Below are positions 16,546 to 25,993 of a DNA stretch of 64,000 nucleotides, one piece after another. Source of the stretch: DATBLE01 sp963837265. Lineage in GTDB: Bacteria; Actinomycetota; Thermoleophilia; Gaiellales; Gaiellaceae. The position numbers and the translations under genes are program-made. The DNA lies in the NCBI GenBank assembly GCA_963837265.1, contig CAWIMQ010000001.1, positions 558,001 through 622,000 on the forward strand, given 5' to 3'. Under the pieces are notes generated by a model, which was given only the letters and a program-made list of their open reading frames with translations, was not told the origin of the DNA and did no database searches. Position 1 is the stretch's first letter. The number at the start of each line of letters is the position of its first letter.

Positions 16546-18258
16546 TTATGCCCGGGCACCCTGCGCCTGGAGCCTGGCCCAGGTGTCCCTGAGGCCGAGC
16601 GTGCGGTTGAAGACGAGCCGCCCGGGCGTCGAGTCGGGATCGGGGCAGAAGTAGCCGAGGCGCTCGAACTGCACGGTCTCGCCGACCGGCAGCTCCGCGA
16701 GCGTGGGCTCGACCAGGCATTCCTCGAGCACCGTCTCCGAGTCGGGGTTGATGTCGGCGAAGAGGTCGCCGTCGGCGCCGGGATCGGGGCGGGTGAAGAG
16801 GCGGTCGTAGAGACGGACCTCGGCGGGCACGGCGTGCTCGGACGAGAGCCAGTGCAACGTCGCCTTGGGCCGGCGCCCGTCCGGGGCGTCGCCGCCGCGC
16901 GTCTCCGGATCGTAGGTGCAGCGGAGCTCGACGATCTCCCCGCTTGCGTCCTTCACGACCTCGGTGCAGGTCACGAAGTAGGCATAGCGGAGGCGCACCT
17001 CGCGGCCGGGTGCGAGGCGGAAGAACTTGCTCGGCGGGTCCTCCATGAAGTCGTCGCGCTCGATCCAGAGCTCGCGTGAGAAGGGCACCTTGCGCGTCCC
17101 GGCCGAGGGATCCTCCGGGTTGTTGACGGCCTCCATCTCCTCGACCTGCCCCTCGGGGTAGTTCTCGATCACCAGCCTGAGCGGGCGCAGGACGGCGAAG
17201 CGTCGCGGCGCCGTCCGGTTCAGCACGTCCCTGACCTCGTGCTCGAGCATCTCGATCTCGACGGCGCTTCCGCCCTTGCCCCCCACCCCGACCACGTCCA
17301 GGAAGTTGCGCACGCCCTCGGGCGGGAAGCCGCGCCGGCGCAGCGCCGAGACCGTGGGCATGCGCGGATCGTCCCAGCCCCGAACGTGGCCCTCGCTCAC
17401 GAGCCGGCCCAGGAACCGCTTCGAGAGCACGGTGTACGTGAGATTGAGGCGGGCGAACTCGTACTGGTGCGGGCGCGAAGAGACGGGCAGGTTCTCGATC
17501 AGCCAGTCGTAGAGCGGCCGGTGATCCTCGAACTCGAGCGTGCAGATGGAATGGGTGACGCCCTCGATCGCGTCCGACTGGCCGTGGGCGAAGTCGTACA
17601 GCGGATAGATGCACCACTCGTCGCCGGTCCGCGGGTGGGTCGCGTGCAGGATCCGGTAGAGCACCGGGTCGCGCATGTTGATGTTCGGCGAGGCCATGTC
17701 GATCTTTGCCCTGAGCACCCTGGCGCCGTCCGGAAACTCGCCCGCGCGCATGCGCTCGAACAGGTCGAGGCTCTCGTCGATCGACCGGTCGCGCCAGGGG
17801 CTGTTCCTGCCCGGCTCGGTGAGGGTGCCGCGGTGCTCGCGGATCTCGTCGGCGGAGAGGTCGTCGACATAGGCCTTGCCGGCCCTGATCAGGTGAACGG
17901 CCCAGTCGTAGAGCTGGTGGAAGTAGTCGGAGGCGTAGTAGAGATGCCCGCCCCAGTCGAAGCCGAGCCAGCGGATGTCCTCCTGGATCGAGTCGATGTA
18001 CTCCTGCTCTTCCTTGATCGGGTTGGTGTCGTCGAAGCGCAGGTGGCAGCGGCCGCCGAACTCACGGGCGATCCCGAAGTTGAGCGCGATCGCCTTCGGG
18101 TGGCCGATGTGGAGGTATCCGTTCGGCTCGGGCGGGAAGCGGGTCACGACCTCCGAGACCCTGCCCTCGCGCACGTCGGCGGCGACGATCTCGCGGATGA
18201 AATCGCTTCGCTCGGGACTGACCGGGCCGTGGGCGCTCGCGCCGCTGCTCCTCGCCAT
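16546..18258 (-). CDS. glnS: Glutaminyl-tRNA synthetase
   Basis: 570-residue class I synthetase charging tRNA-Gln directly with glutamine. The N-terminal catalytic signature is RFPPEPNGYLHIGHPKA (residues 40-56) and the second signature is VLSKRFLGRLV near 280. The GlnRS-specific FDDTNP and CIYPLYDFAHG motifs separate it from GluRS. The C-terminal beta-barrel anticodon-binding region continues to the end (FNRTLGLRDTW). ATG 18258 has no Shine-Dalgarno, but TAATCT ends 7 bases before it on the minus strand. Most actinobacteria make Gln-tRNA by GatCAB instead, so its presence suggests a lineage trait or transfer. Confidence 0.95.
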   Translation of the reverse strand: MARSSGASAHGPVSPERSDFIREIVAADVREGRVSEVVTRFPPEPNGYLHIGHPKAIALNFGIAREFGGRCHLRFDDTNPIKEEQEYIDSIQEDIRWLGFDWGGHLYYASDYFHQLYDWAVHLIRAGKAYVDDLSADEIREHRGTLTEPGRNSPWRDRSIDESLDLFERMRAGEFPDGARVLRAKIDMASPNINMRDPVLYRILHATHPRTGDEWCIYPLYDFAHGQSDAIEGVTHSICTLEFEDHRPLYDWLIENLPVSSRPHQYEFARLNLTYTVLSKRFLGRLVSEGHVRGWDDPRMPTVSALRRRGFPPEGVRNFLDVVGVGGKGGSAVEIEMLEHEVRDVLNRTAPRRFAVLRPLRLVIENYPEGQVEEMEAVNNPEDPSAGTRKVPFSRELWIERDDFMEDPPSKFFRLAPGREVRLRYAYFVTCTEVVKDASGEIVELRCTYDPETRGGDAPDGRRPKATLHWLSSEHAVPAEVRLYDRLFTRPDPGADGDLFADINPDSETVLEECLVEPTLAELPVGETVQFERLGYFCPDPDSTPGRLVFNRTLGLRDTWARLQAQGARA

Positions 18259-18428
18259 CTCGAAGAGATTAGTGCAGTACCGCCGTCGTCAGTCCTGCGC
18301 CACCGGTTGACACGCGGAGAGGGACCTGACCGCGCGCGAGGAGCACGCCGGGAGGACATTCGAGACCGCCGGCAGGACCAGGCACGGCAGCCGAGCCGCC
18401 CGACGCCGGCGTCGACGCTGGACAGCCC

Positions 18429-21400
18429 ATGTGCGTGAGTGAAGACTCCCGGAGGATGACCGCGCGCCGGGCCTCCTCGACCGGACCCGCTGCCTCCAGG
18501 CGGTCGGGCAACCGGCGCTCCTCGCGGCTGTTCGTCGGCCGTGGGCGCGAGCTCGAGGAGTTGAACGAGGCGCTCGAGGAGGCCGCCGCCGGGCGCGGCG
18601 GCGTGATGATCGTGACGGGCGATCCCGGCATCGGCAAGACGCGGTTGCTCGCGGAGGTTGCCGACCAGGCGTCTGCGCACGAGTGGAGGGTGCTCACGGG
18701 CCGCTGCTGGGAGGAGGGCGGGGCGCCCGCCTACTGGCCGTGGGTCCAGGTGGTGCGCGCGACCGGCGGTGACTTCGAGGAGATCGCCGCGCCCCCGGCA
18801 GGGCCGGCAGCAGGGCAGGCCGATCCGGAGAGCGTCCGGTTCGCGCTGTTCGACGCCGTGACGCGCTTCCTGCTCGACCGTGCCGGCGAGCGGCCCGTCC
18901 TGATCGTGCTCGAGGACCTGCACGCCGCGGACGAGGCGACGCTGCTCCTGCTTCGCTTCCTCGGCGAGGCGATCGCGAGCGCCCCGATCGCGGTCCTGTG
19001 CTCGTACCGCGAAGGCGAGCCGCGCCTGCGCGAGCTCGGCTCGCTCTTCGCCGGCCTGGCCCGCATCGGCCGGCGGCTTCCGCTGCGCGGGCTCAGCCCG
19101 CAGGAGGTCGAGGCCTATGTCGCGGACGTCGTGGGCGAGTCGGCGACGCCCTCGCTCGCCGTCCGGCTGCACTCGATCACCGGTGGCAACCCGTTCTTCC
19201 TCGGCGAGCTGATCCGCGCCGTCGACGCCGACGAGCTCTCGGGATGGGCCGGCGCCGGGGATGCGGACCCGGCCTGGCGGATCCCCGAGGAGGTCCGGGC
19301 CGTGATCCGGCGGCGCATCGATCACCTCTCGCCCGAGGCCTCGTCGCTGCTTCAGCTCGCAGCCGTCGGGGGACGCGAGCTCGACCGCGGCGTGCTCGAG
19401 CGTATGTCCGGGCTCGGCGCGAGCCGCCTGGTCGACGCGCTCGGCGAGGCACTCGAGGCAGGCGTTCTCGTCGAGGATGCCGACGGACGGCGCCAGACGT
19501 TCGCGCACGAGCTCGTCAGGGAGACGCTCTACGGGGATCTGTCCGCGCGGCGACGATCCGAGCTGCACCTCCGGATGGGGGAAGTCCTCGAGGAGCTCGG
19601 CCGCGGCGATCTCGATCGTCGCCTCTCGGAGATCGCCCACCATCTCGCGCTCGCGGCCCCGCTCGGCGACATGCAGAAGGCGATCGCCCACCTCGAGCAG
19701 GCGGGAGACCGCGCGGTGATGCTGCTCGCCTACGAGGAGGCGGCGCGGCACTTCGGTCGCGCGCTCCAGCTGCTCGGGACCGATGTCGAGGGCGCCGATC
19801 GGCGCCGCTGCGATCTGCTCCTGCGACTGGGCGACGCCCGGTGGCGGGCGGGGGACGTCGGCGCGGCGCGCTCGAGCTTCGAGGACGCGACGGTCGTCGC
19901 CCGCCGTCTCGGGGAGGGCGAGCTGCTCGCTCGGGCGGCGCTCGGCTACGTGACCGCCCTCGGGGGCTTCCTTCTCTATGCCCGCTTCGAGGTCGGGGCG
20001 ACGGGCGCCGGCCTGCTCGAGGAGGCGCTGGCCGCGCTTCCCGACGGGGACAGCCCGCTGCGGGTCAGCCTGCTCTCGCGGCTGGCGCTCGAGCTGTACT
20101 CGGCGAACGAGCCGGTCGAGCGGCGCGCGGCTGTCAGCAACGAGGCGGTCGAGCTGGCGAGACGAATCGGCGACCCGAGAGCGCTCGTGACCGCCTTCCA
20201 CGCCCGTCACTGGACGCTGACGGTGCCGGAGCTCGTGCTCGAGCGGCTCGAGCACACCGAGGAGATGCTCGAGGCGGCAGAGCAGATCGCCGACCGGGAG
20301 ATGCAGTTCCTGGCGCACAACGCCCGCTTCCACTGCTTCCTCGAGCTCGGCGACGGGTCGGCCCTCGATCGGGAGATCGAAGCGATGACCCGGATCGCCG
20401 ACCTGATCCGCCAGCCCTCCTATCTCTGGCACACCACCTGCCTGCGCGCCGTCCGCGCGATCCTCGACGGGCGCTACGCGGACGCGGAGGAGCTGGCGGC
20501 GACCGCGCTCCAGTTCGGCCGGCTCCGTCAGAGCGAGTATCCGGCGTACGTCTTCCAGTACGCGCAGCTCTTCGCGATTCGCTGGGCGCAGGGAAGGCTG
20601 GGAGAGCTGTGGCCGTCGATCCGCGCGCACGGCGATCTGTTTCCGTGGATACCCCGCTGGCGGGACGCGCTGGTGGCCGCAGAGCTCGGCGACCAGCGGA
20701 CCGCCCGCGCGGAGGTGGAGCGATGCGCACGCGGGGGCTTCGCCGACTTGCCGCGTGACGGGCTCTGGCTCCTCCACCTGTGCGCGCTGGCCGAGTGTTG
20801 CGTGCTGATCGGCGACGAGGAGCGCGGGCGGCTGCTCTACGAGCTGCTTCTGCCGCACGGCGACCGCAACGCGGTCAGCTACACCCAGCAGCCGTTCGGC
20901 CCCGTGGCGCTGCGCCTCGGAATGCTCGCCTCGATGTCGGGGCACTGGCAGGACGCGGAGCGTCACTTCGGCTCGGCACGCGAGCGCTGCGAGGTGCTCG
21001 GCGCCCGGGGGATTCTGCCGCGCGTCCTCTACGAGCACGCTCGCATGCTGATCGCCCGCGCCGGAGCCGGCGACGAGCAGCCGGCGGCGGCCTACCTCGA
21101 AGAGGCCGCTGCGTCGAGCGAGGAGCTCGGCCTCCCCGGGCTGCTCGAGCGCATCGTGGCGCTCCGCCGGGCACACCGGGCAGCCGAGCCGCCGGTCTAC
21201 GCCCTCTTCCGGCGGGAAGGTGAGATCTGGACGATCGGCTACGAGGGCTCGGTGTTCAGGTTGCGGGACGTCAAGGGCCTCCGCTACATCGCGTTCCTGC
21301 TCGGCTCGCCGGGCCGCGAGACTCACGCGGTCGAGCTCGCGCAGGCGGTCGAAGGATCGTCCGAGCACACCCGGGCCGGCGGCCCGCCGGGGCCGGCGCT

Positions 21401-21749
21401 CGACGCGCAGGCGAAGGATGCGTATCGCCGGCGCCTGGCGGATCTGGGCGAGGAGCTCGAGGAGGCGCGGGGCTGGGGCGATCTCGAACGGATCGCTCGC
21501 GCGGAGGCCGAGATCGACGCACTCACCGAGCAGCTGGCGCAGGCGCTCGGTCTCGGCGGCCGCGACCGCCCGGGCGCCTCACCTGCGGAGCGGGCCCGCG
21601 TCAGCGTGACGAAGGCGATCAGGTCGGCGATCAGGACGATCGAGCGTCACTCCCCCGCTCTCGGGAACCACCTCGCCGTCTCGATCCACACCGGCCAGTT
21701 CTGCTCGTACGCGCCGCCCGGCGAGCTGCCACCGCCCTGGCGCCTCTGA
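18429..21749 (+). CDS. Large AAA/STAND-type ATPase regulator with TPR-like middle and C-terminal domain
   Basis: 1106 residues. An N-terminal NTPase (Walker A GDPGIGKT at about 63, Walker B VLIVLEDLHAADE at about 156) belongs to the MalT/predicted-ATPase class, followed by about 600 residues of alpha-helical repeat. The final 180 residues (RDVKGLRYIAFLLGSPGRE, then a charged coiled coil, then VSVTKAIRSAIRTIERHSPA) look like a winged-helix output domain; no LuxR helix-turn-helix is seen. It precedes an FAD oxidase by 91 bases in the same direction and may regulate it. ATG 18429; an ATG at 18456 is also possible. The signal is unknown. Confidence 0.8.
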   Translation: MCVSEDSRRMTARRASSTGPAASRRSGNRRSSRLFVGRGRELEELNEALEEAAAGRGGVMIVTGDPGIGKTRLLAEVADQASAHEWRVLTGRCWEEGGAPAYWPWVQVVRATGGDFEEIAAPPAGPAAGQADPESVRFALFDAVTRFLLDRAGERPVLIVLEDLHAADEATLLLLRFLGEAIASAPIAVLCSYREGEPRLRELGSLFAGLARIGRRLPLRGLSPQEVEAYVADVVGESATPSLAVRLHSITGGNPFFLGELIRAVDADELSGWAGAGDADPAWRIPEEVRAVIRRRIDHLSPEASSLLQLAAVGGRELDRGVLERMSGLGASRLVDALGEALEAGVLVEDADGRRQTFAHELVRETLYGDLSARRRSELHLRMGEVLEELGRGDLDRRLSEIAHHLALAAPLGDMQKAIAHLEQAGDRAVMLLAYEEAARHFGRALQLLGTDVEGADRRRCDLLLRLGDARWRAGDVGAARSSFEDATVVARRLGEGELLARAALGYVTALGGFLLYARFEVGATGAGLLEEALAALPDGDSPLRVSLLSRLALELYSANEPVERRAAVSNEAVELARRIGDPRALVTAFHARHWTLTVPELVLERLEHTEEMLEAAEQIADREMQFLAHNARFHCFLELGDGSALDREIEAMTRIADLIRQPSYLWHTTCLRAVRAILDGRYADAEELAATALQFGRLRQSEYPAYVFQYAQLFAIRWAQGRLGELWPSIRAHGDLFPWIPRWRDALVAAELGDQRTARAEVERCARGGFADLPRDGLWLLHLCALAECCVLIGDEERGRLLYELLLPHGDRNAVSYTQQPFGPVALRLGMLASMSGHWQDAERHFGSARERCEVLGARGILPRVLYEHARMLIARAGAGDEQPAAAYLEEAAASSEELGLPGLLERIVALRRAHRAAEPPVYALFRREGEIWTIGYEGSVFRLRDVKGLRYIAFLLGSPGRETHAVELAQAVEGSSEHTRAGGPPGPALDAQAKDAYRRRLADLGEELEEARGWGDLERIARAEAEIDALTEQLAQALGLGGRDRPGASPAERARVSVTKAIRSAIRTIERHSPALGNHLAVSIHTGQFCSYAPPGELPPPWRL

Positions 21750-21840
21750 CGCCCGCGTGAGCGTCGGCGGCACAGGTGTTCCACCCCTCGTCACGCCCCA
21801 GGGGTGTCACTGACCCTGAGCGCCGAACGAAAGGGAGGCC

Positions 21841-23238
21841 ATGAGCACTGTCGTCACACCCGCGGAAGCAGCCCGCGGCGAGCTTGCCGGCTTCGAGGGC
21901 CGGCTGATCGGTCCGGAGGACTCCGACTACGAGCAGGCACGCGCCGTCTACAACGCGATGATCGACAGGCGTCCGGAGTTGATCGCCCGCTGCGCGAGCC
22001 TGGGGGACGTCTCGAGGACGATCGCCTTCGCCCGCGATCACGACCTGCTGCTCGCAATCCGCGGCGGCGGCCACAACGGCGGGGGCCTGGGCACGTGCGA
22101 CGGCGGGGTGGTGATCGACCTCTCGCTGCTCAAGGAGATCCACGTCGACCCGGAAGCACGCACCGTCCGTGTCGGCGGAGGATGTGTCTGGGGCGAGGTC
22201 GACCGGGCAACCGGCGAGCACGGACTGGCAACCCCGAGCGGGATCATCTCGACCACGGGTGTCGGCGGCCTCACGCTCGGCGGGGGTCTCGGGCACCTCA
22301 CCCGCAAGTGCGGGCTCGCCATCGACAACCTCCTCGAGGCGGAGCTCGTGCTGGCGAGCGGGGAGCGTGTGCGCGCCAATGCGGAGGAGCACCCCGACCT
22401 CTACTGGGCGATCCGGGGCGGCGGCGGCAACTTCGGCGTCGTCACCTCGTTCCTCTTCCGGCTGCACGAGGTCGGCACGGTGATCGCCGGCCCGACCTTC
22501 TGGCCGGTCGAGCTCGGCGCCGACGTGCTCTCGGTCTACCGCGAGTTCCTGCCGGCCGCTCCGCGCGAGCTCAACGGCTTCTTCGCCTTCCACACCGTGC
22601 CGCCGGCACCGCCGTTCCCCGAGGAGATCCACCTGCGCAAGGTCTGCGGCGTCGTCTGGTGCTACGTCGGCGAGGAGGAGGACGGGGCGAGAGCGATGGC
22701 TCCGCTCCTCGACGCGCTGCCCGAGCCCCTGCTGCACGGGGTCGCGCCGATGCCGCACTCCGCGCTCCAGAGCGCGTTCGACGGCCTCTACCCGCCCGGA
22801 GAGCAGTGGTACTGGCGCGCCGACTTCGTCAAGGAGATCCCGGACGGGGCGGTGGAGAATCACGCCCGCTTCGGCGCCGAGCTGCCGACGATGAAGTCGA
22901 CCATGCACCTGTACCCGATCGACGGAGCCGCCCACGATGTCGCCGGCTCCGACACCGCCTGGAGCTACCGGGACGCGCTCTGGGCGTCCGTCTTCGCCGG
23001 CGTCGACCCCGATCCGGAGAACGTCGACGCGATCCGGCGGTGGAGCGTCGACTACTTCGAGGCCCTGCACCCCTACTCGGCCGGCGGGGCGTACGTGAAC
23101 ATGATGATGGACGAGGGGCAGGAGCGGGTGCGCGCCAGCTACCGCGACAACTACGAACGGCTCGCCCGCATCAAGGCGGTGTACGACCCCGACAACCTGT
23201 TCCGCGTCAACCAGAACATCCAGCCCGCAGGCTCCTGA
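21841..23238 (+). CDS. FAD-binding berberine-bridge-type oxidoreductase
   Basis: 465 residues. The PCMH-type FAD domain contains IRGGGHNGGGLG at about 72, whose His is the usual covalent flavin site, and VGGLTLGGGLGHLTRK. The C-terminal BBE motif is VNQNIQP. At the position where bicovalent members carry a second flavin-linking Cys, this protein has IISTTG, so attachment is probably through His only. ATG 21841 follows AAAGGGAGG. The family oxidises alcohols, sugars or alkaloid-like substrates with O2 as acceptor; the substrate is unknown. Confidence 0.9.
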   Translation: MSTVVTPAEAARGELAGFEGRLIGPEDSDYEQARAVYNAMIDRRPELIARCASLGDVSRTIAFARDHDLLLAIRGGGHNGGGLGTCDGGVVIDLSLLKEIHVDPEARTVRVGGGCVWGEVDRATGEHGLATPSGIISTTGVGGLTLGGGLGHLTRKCGLAIDNLLEAELVLASGERVRANAEEHPDLYWAIRGGGGNFGVVTSFLFRLHEVGTVIAGPTFWPVELGADVLSVYREFLPAAPRELNGFFAFHTVPPAPPFPEEIHLRKVCGVVWCYVGEEEDGARAMAPLLDALPEPLLHGVAPMPHSALQSAFDGLYPPGEQWYWRADFVKEIPDGAVENHARFGAELPTMKSTMHLYPIDGAAHDVAGSDTAWSYRDALWASVFAGVDPDPENVDAIRRWSVDYFEALHPYSAGGAYVNMMMDEGQERVRASYRDNYERLARIKAVYDPDNLFRVNQNIQPAGS

Positions 23239-23251
23239 GGCTCCACATCCG

Positions 23252-23281
23252 GCTGTGGGGGAACCCGGGTTCCCCCACAGC
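23252..23281. terminator. Perfect 30-bp palindrome, bidirectional terminator
   Basis: Arms 23252-23266 and 23267-23281 are exact complements with no spacer. It lies between the convergent oxidase and DUF4389 genes and probably ends transcription from both sides. There is no T-run. Confidence 0.7.
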
Positions 23282-23307
23282 TCCTCGCCGTCGCGGTCAC
23301 CGGCCCG

Positions 23308-23964
23308 CTACGGGTCGAGTCGGAACGGTGGGTACCGGTCCGTGACCAGGATCAGCGCGTAGCCGACGACGCGGTTCGTCCAGCGGATCACGCCGAGGAC
23401 GAAGTCGAAGAGGCCCCGCGGGTAGCGGCCGGTGAGGAGGATCGCGAACCAGGCGATCACGATCGAGACGACCGCGGCGATCCAGAGGAAGACGAGCAGG
23501 ACGTAGTGGGGGACGGCGAGCAGCCACTTGACGAGTGGCAGCCAGCGGTTGAGCCCCTGCTTCGCGTCCGGGTAGGGGATGTCGAGCGCGACGGACTGGT
23601 GCTCGTCGGTGGAGGGGTAGTGGTCGTCCATCAGGGCGAGGTAGACGCCGATCCGGTTCGAGAACCTGAGCAGCTCCAGGTTCCAGTCGAACCACCAGCG
23701 CGGATACTTCTGCCGGAAGAGGATCATCAGCAGCGGCGCAAGGAACAGCAGCCCGGCGGTGCCGCCGGCGATCCTCCAGCCGTGCTCGCCGGCCGCGGCG
23801 CTCCCTTCGTGGCCGCCGAGGCTGCCGGCGACGATCAGGATCGGGATCGCGACGATCAGCCTGAACGCGGTGGTCAGGCGGTTGAGCTTGCGCTCGGGGT
23901 ACTCGACCGAGAACCGAACCGGATAGTCCGGCTCGGCCGTTGTCCGAATGGTTGACGACTCCAT
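23308..23964 (-). CDS. DUF4389 membrane protein
   Basis: 218 residues with three strongly hydrophobic regions (FRLIVAIPILIVAGSL; AGLLFLAPLLMILF; YVLLVFLWIAAVVSIVIAW) and the repeated family motif of a Tyr-Pro pair near aromatic residues (KYPRWWFDWN; GRYPRGLFDF; DRYPPF). Two half-repeats are recognisable. ATG 23964 lies after GGAGG at good spacing; a longer frame starts at 23994. DUF4389 proteins are of unknown function, often in cell-envelope contexts. Confidence 0.88.
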   Translation of the reverse strand: MESSTIRTTAEPDYPVRFSVEYPERKLNRLTTAFRLIVAIPILIVAGSLGGHEGSAAAGEHGWRIAGGTAGLLFLAPLLMILFRQKYPRWWFDWNLELLRFSNRIGVYLALMDDHYPSTDEHQSVALDIPYPDAKQGLNRWLPLVKWLLAVPHYVLLVFLWIAAVVSIVIAWFAILLTGRYPRGLFDFVLGVIRWTNRVVGYALILVTDRYPPFRLDP

Positions 23965-24108
23965 GCCTGCTCTACCTCCAGTCGCTCGAGGCACCGCGGC
24001 GGCCCGGCGCGGCGCGGGATCACGGTCGTGAAGCCTGGAACAGCCGCTCTGTTGCTTCGCGGGACCCTACGGGAGAGCGGTCCTTGCAGTCGGCCGCCGG
24101 GAACGCGG

Positions 24109-24675
24109 CTACCTGACTCGACGGCGAAGCTCGTCCTCGACGGCTGCGGGGTCGAGGCCGCGTGCGGCGAGGAGGACGTAGCTGTGGAACCAGAGGTCGG
24201 CGACCTCCTCGACCACGCGCTCGTCGCTCTCGGCTGCGCCGGCCAGGGCGGCCTCCACCCCCTCCTCGCCGACCTTGCGCGCGCATGCCGCGGGCCCCTC
24301 GCCGAGGAGGCGGGCGACGTACGAGCCCTCCGGGCGCTCCCGCGCCCGCTGGGAGACGCGGTGCCAGAGCCAGGGCGCGAAGCAGGAGAGCGCACCGGTG
24401 TGGCAGGCCGGGCCGGCGGGTCGGACCCGAAGCAGGATCGCATCGCCGTCGCAGTCCTCGCGGAGCTCGACGACGCGAAGCGTGCTCCCGGAGGTCTCCC
24501 CCTTGTGCCAGAGCTGCCGGCGTGAGCGGCTCCAGAACCAGGCCTCGCCGGTCTCGCGCGTGCGACGGAGCGCGACCTCGTCCATCCAGGCGAGCATCAG
24601 CACGCGGCCGTCGTCCGCGTCCTGGACGATTGCCGGCGTCAGGTCCGGCCACGTCCGGTGCCTGGCACCGGTCAT
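24109..24675 (-). CDS. hisIE: Bifunctional phosphoribosyl-AMP cyclohydrolase / phosphoribosyl-ATP pyrophosphatase
   Basis: 188 residues, steps 2 and 3 of histidine synthesis in one chain. The HisI half has VLMLAWMDEVALRRT, the GEAWFWSRSR segment, and the metal-binding Asp/Cys-rich loop LREDCDGDAILL with PACHTG. The HisE half (about residue 105 onward) has RKVGEEGVEAALAGAAES and the DLWFHSYVLLAARG helix. ATG 24675 overlaps the hisF TGA as ATGA. It is the last gene of the leftward his operon; a gap of about 145 bases to the next gene holds no clear signal. Confidence 0.92.
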   Translation of the reverse strand: MTGARHRTWPDLTPAIVQDADDGRVLMLAWMDEVALRRTRETGEAWFWSRSRRQLWHKGETSGSTLRVVELREDCDGDAILLRVRPAGPACHTGALSCFAPWLWHRVSQRARERPEGSYVARLLGEGPAACARKVGEEGVEAALAGAAESDERVVEEVADLWFHSYVLLAARGLDPAAVEDELRRRVR

Positions 24676-25412
24676 GTCCTGATCGGCCAACCTGCCTCCT
24701 TCAGCTCGCGCTTCAGCTCGGGCAGCCGCTCCGGCCGTTCGTGGACGATCGACGCGACCAGCGCCGCCGCCGCCCCGGCGCCGAACGCCTCTGCGAGGTG
24801 GCGCGCCTCGCCGGCGCCGCCCGAGGCGACCACCGGCACCGTCACCGCGTCGGCGACAGCGGCGGTCAGCGGGAGGTCGTAGCCGGCGCGGGTGCCGTCC
24901 GCGTCGATCGAGGTCAGGAGGATCTCCCCCGCCCCTCGCTCGGCCGCCTCCTGCGCCCACTCGACCGCATCGCGGCCGCGCGGCCTCCTCCCCGCGTGCG
25001 TGACGACCTCGCCGCCGCGGGCGTCGATCGCGCAGACGACCGCCTGCGCGCCGAACTCGCCGGCGAGCGCCGTCAGCAGGCCCGGCCGTTCGACCGCCGT
25101 CCGGTTCAGCGACACCTTGTCCGCCCCCGCCCGCAGCAACGCGCGAGCGTCGTCGAGCTCCGTGACGCCGCCGCCGACGGTGAACGGGACCTCCAGCTCC
25201 TGCGCCGCCCGCCCGACCAGCTCGAGCAACGGGCGACGGCCCTCCAGCGTGGCGGTGATGTCGAGGAACACGAGCTCGTCGGCGCCGACCCGCGCGTAGA
25301 CGGCGGCGAGCTCGACCGGGTCGCCGACGTCGCGCAGGCGCTCGAACCGGGTGCCCTTCACGACGCGGCCGCCCGCGACGTCGAGGCAGACGATCACGCG
25401 GCGCTTGACCAT
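24672..25412 (-). CDS. hisF: Imidazole glycerol phosphate synthase, cyclase subunit
   Basis: 246-residue TIM barrel that uses ammonia from HisH to make IGP and AICAR. The catalytic Asp residues are in VIVCLDVAGG (Asp11) and CAIDARGG (about 130), and phosphate-binding loops are seen in FTVGGGV and ASGGAG. It starts within the last codons of hisH (19-base overlap) and ends in an ATGA overlap with hisIE. Tight coupling to hisH fits the 1:1 HisFH complex. Confidence 0.95.
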   Translation of the reverse strand: MVKRRVIVCLDVAGGRVVKGTRFERLRDVGDPVELAAVYARVGADELVFLDITATLEGRRPLLELVGRAAQELEVPFTVGGGVTELDDARALLRAGADKVSLNRTAVERPGLLTALAGEFGAQAVVCAIDARGGEVVTHAGRRPRGRDAVEWAQEAAERGAGEILLTSIDADGTRAGYDLPLTAAVADAVTVPVVASGGAGEARHLAEAFGAGAAAALVASIVHERPERLPELKRELKEAGWPIRT

Positions 25413-25993
25413 CGCAGCACGTTCTCGAGGAGCCTCGCGCCCGCCCGGCCGCTCCGCTCGGGATGAAACTGCACGCCTGCGACGGCGTCACGCTCGACGG
25501 CGGCGACGACCGGACCGTCGTGGTCGACGTCGGCAACCGCCACCGGTCCGGCGGGAACGCACGCGTACGAGTGCGCGAAGTACACGTCCTTCCCGTCCAG
25601 GCCCCGGAGGAGCGCGCTCTCCTCGCGCACGCGCAGCTCGTTCCAGCCCATGTGCGGGACGCGACGCGCGCGAAGCCGCTCCACGCGCCCGCCGAGGACG
25701 CCGAGCCCGGCGCCGCCTTCCTCGCTCTCGCCGAAGAGAAGCTGCATGCCGACGCAGATCCCGAGCAGCGGCCGCCCCGTCTCGACCCGCGACAGGAGCG
25801 CGCCGGCGAGGGCGCGCTCGCGCAGAGCGCACGCGGCGCTGCCGGTGTTGCCGACGCCCGCGATCACCGCGAGCGGAGCGCCGGCCACCTCGTCCGGGTC
25901 GGCGCTGACCACCGGCTCGGCGCCCGCGCGCTCCAGCGCGGAGCACACGCTCCGCACGTTGCCCGCCCCGTAGTCGGCGAGCACGACCTTCAC
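25394..25993 (-). CDS. hisH: Imidazole glycerol phosphate synthase, glutaminase subunit
   Basis: 199-residue class I amidotransferase. The triad is visible: Cys in LGICVGMQLLF, and His and Glu in GVQFHPERSG. The opening DYGAGNVRSV is standard, but the oxyanion-side loop reads IAGVGNTGSA where PGVG is usual. GTG 25993 overlaps the hisCB TGA as GTGA, and the 3' end overlaps hisF. It supplies ammonia to HisF. Confidence 0.93.
   Translation of the reverse strand: MKVVLADYGAGNVRSVCSALERAGAEPVVSADPDEVAGAPLAVIAGVGNTGSAACALRERALAGALLSRVETGRPLLGICVGMQLLFGESEEGGAGLGVLGGRVERLRARRVPHMGWNELRVREESALLRGLDGKDVYFAHSYACVPAGPVAVADVDHDGPVVAAVERDAVAGVQFHPERSGRAGARLLENVLRWSSAA

Noticed and set aside
18144..21368. 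1074-codon minus-strand frame opposite the NTPase regulator
   Set aside because: Antisense shadow; no start signal or domain, while the plus strand has Walker motifs.
23982..24108. Possible riboswitch or leader between hisIE and the DUF4389 gene
   Set aside because: Short GC-rich stems exist, but none matches a known core and both genes are read leftward with an ordinary gap.
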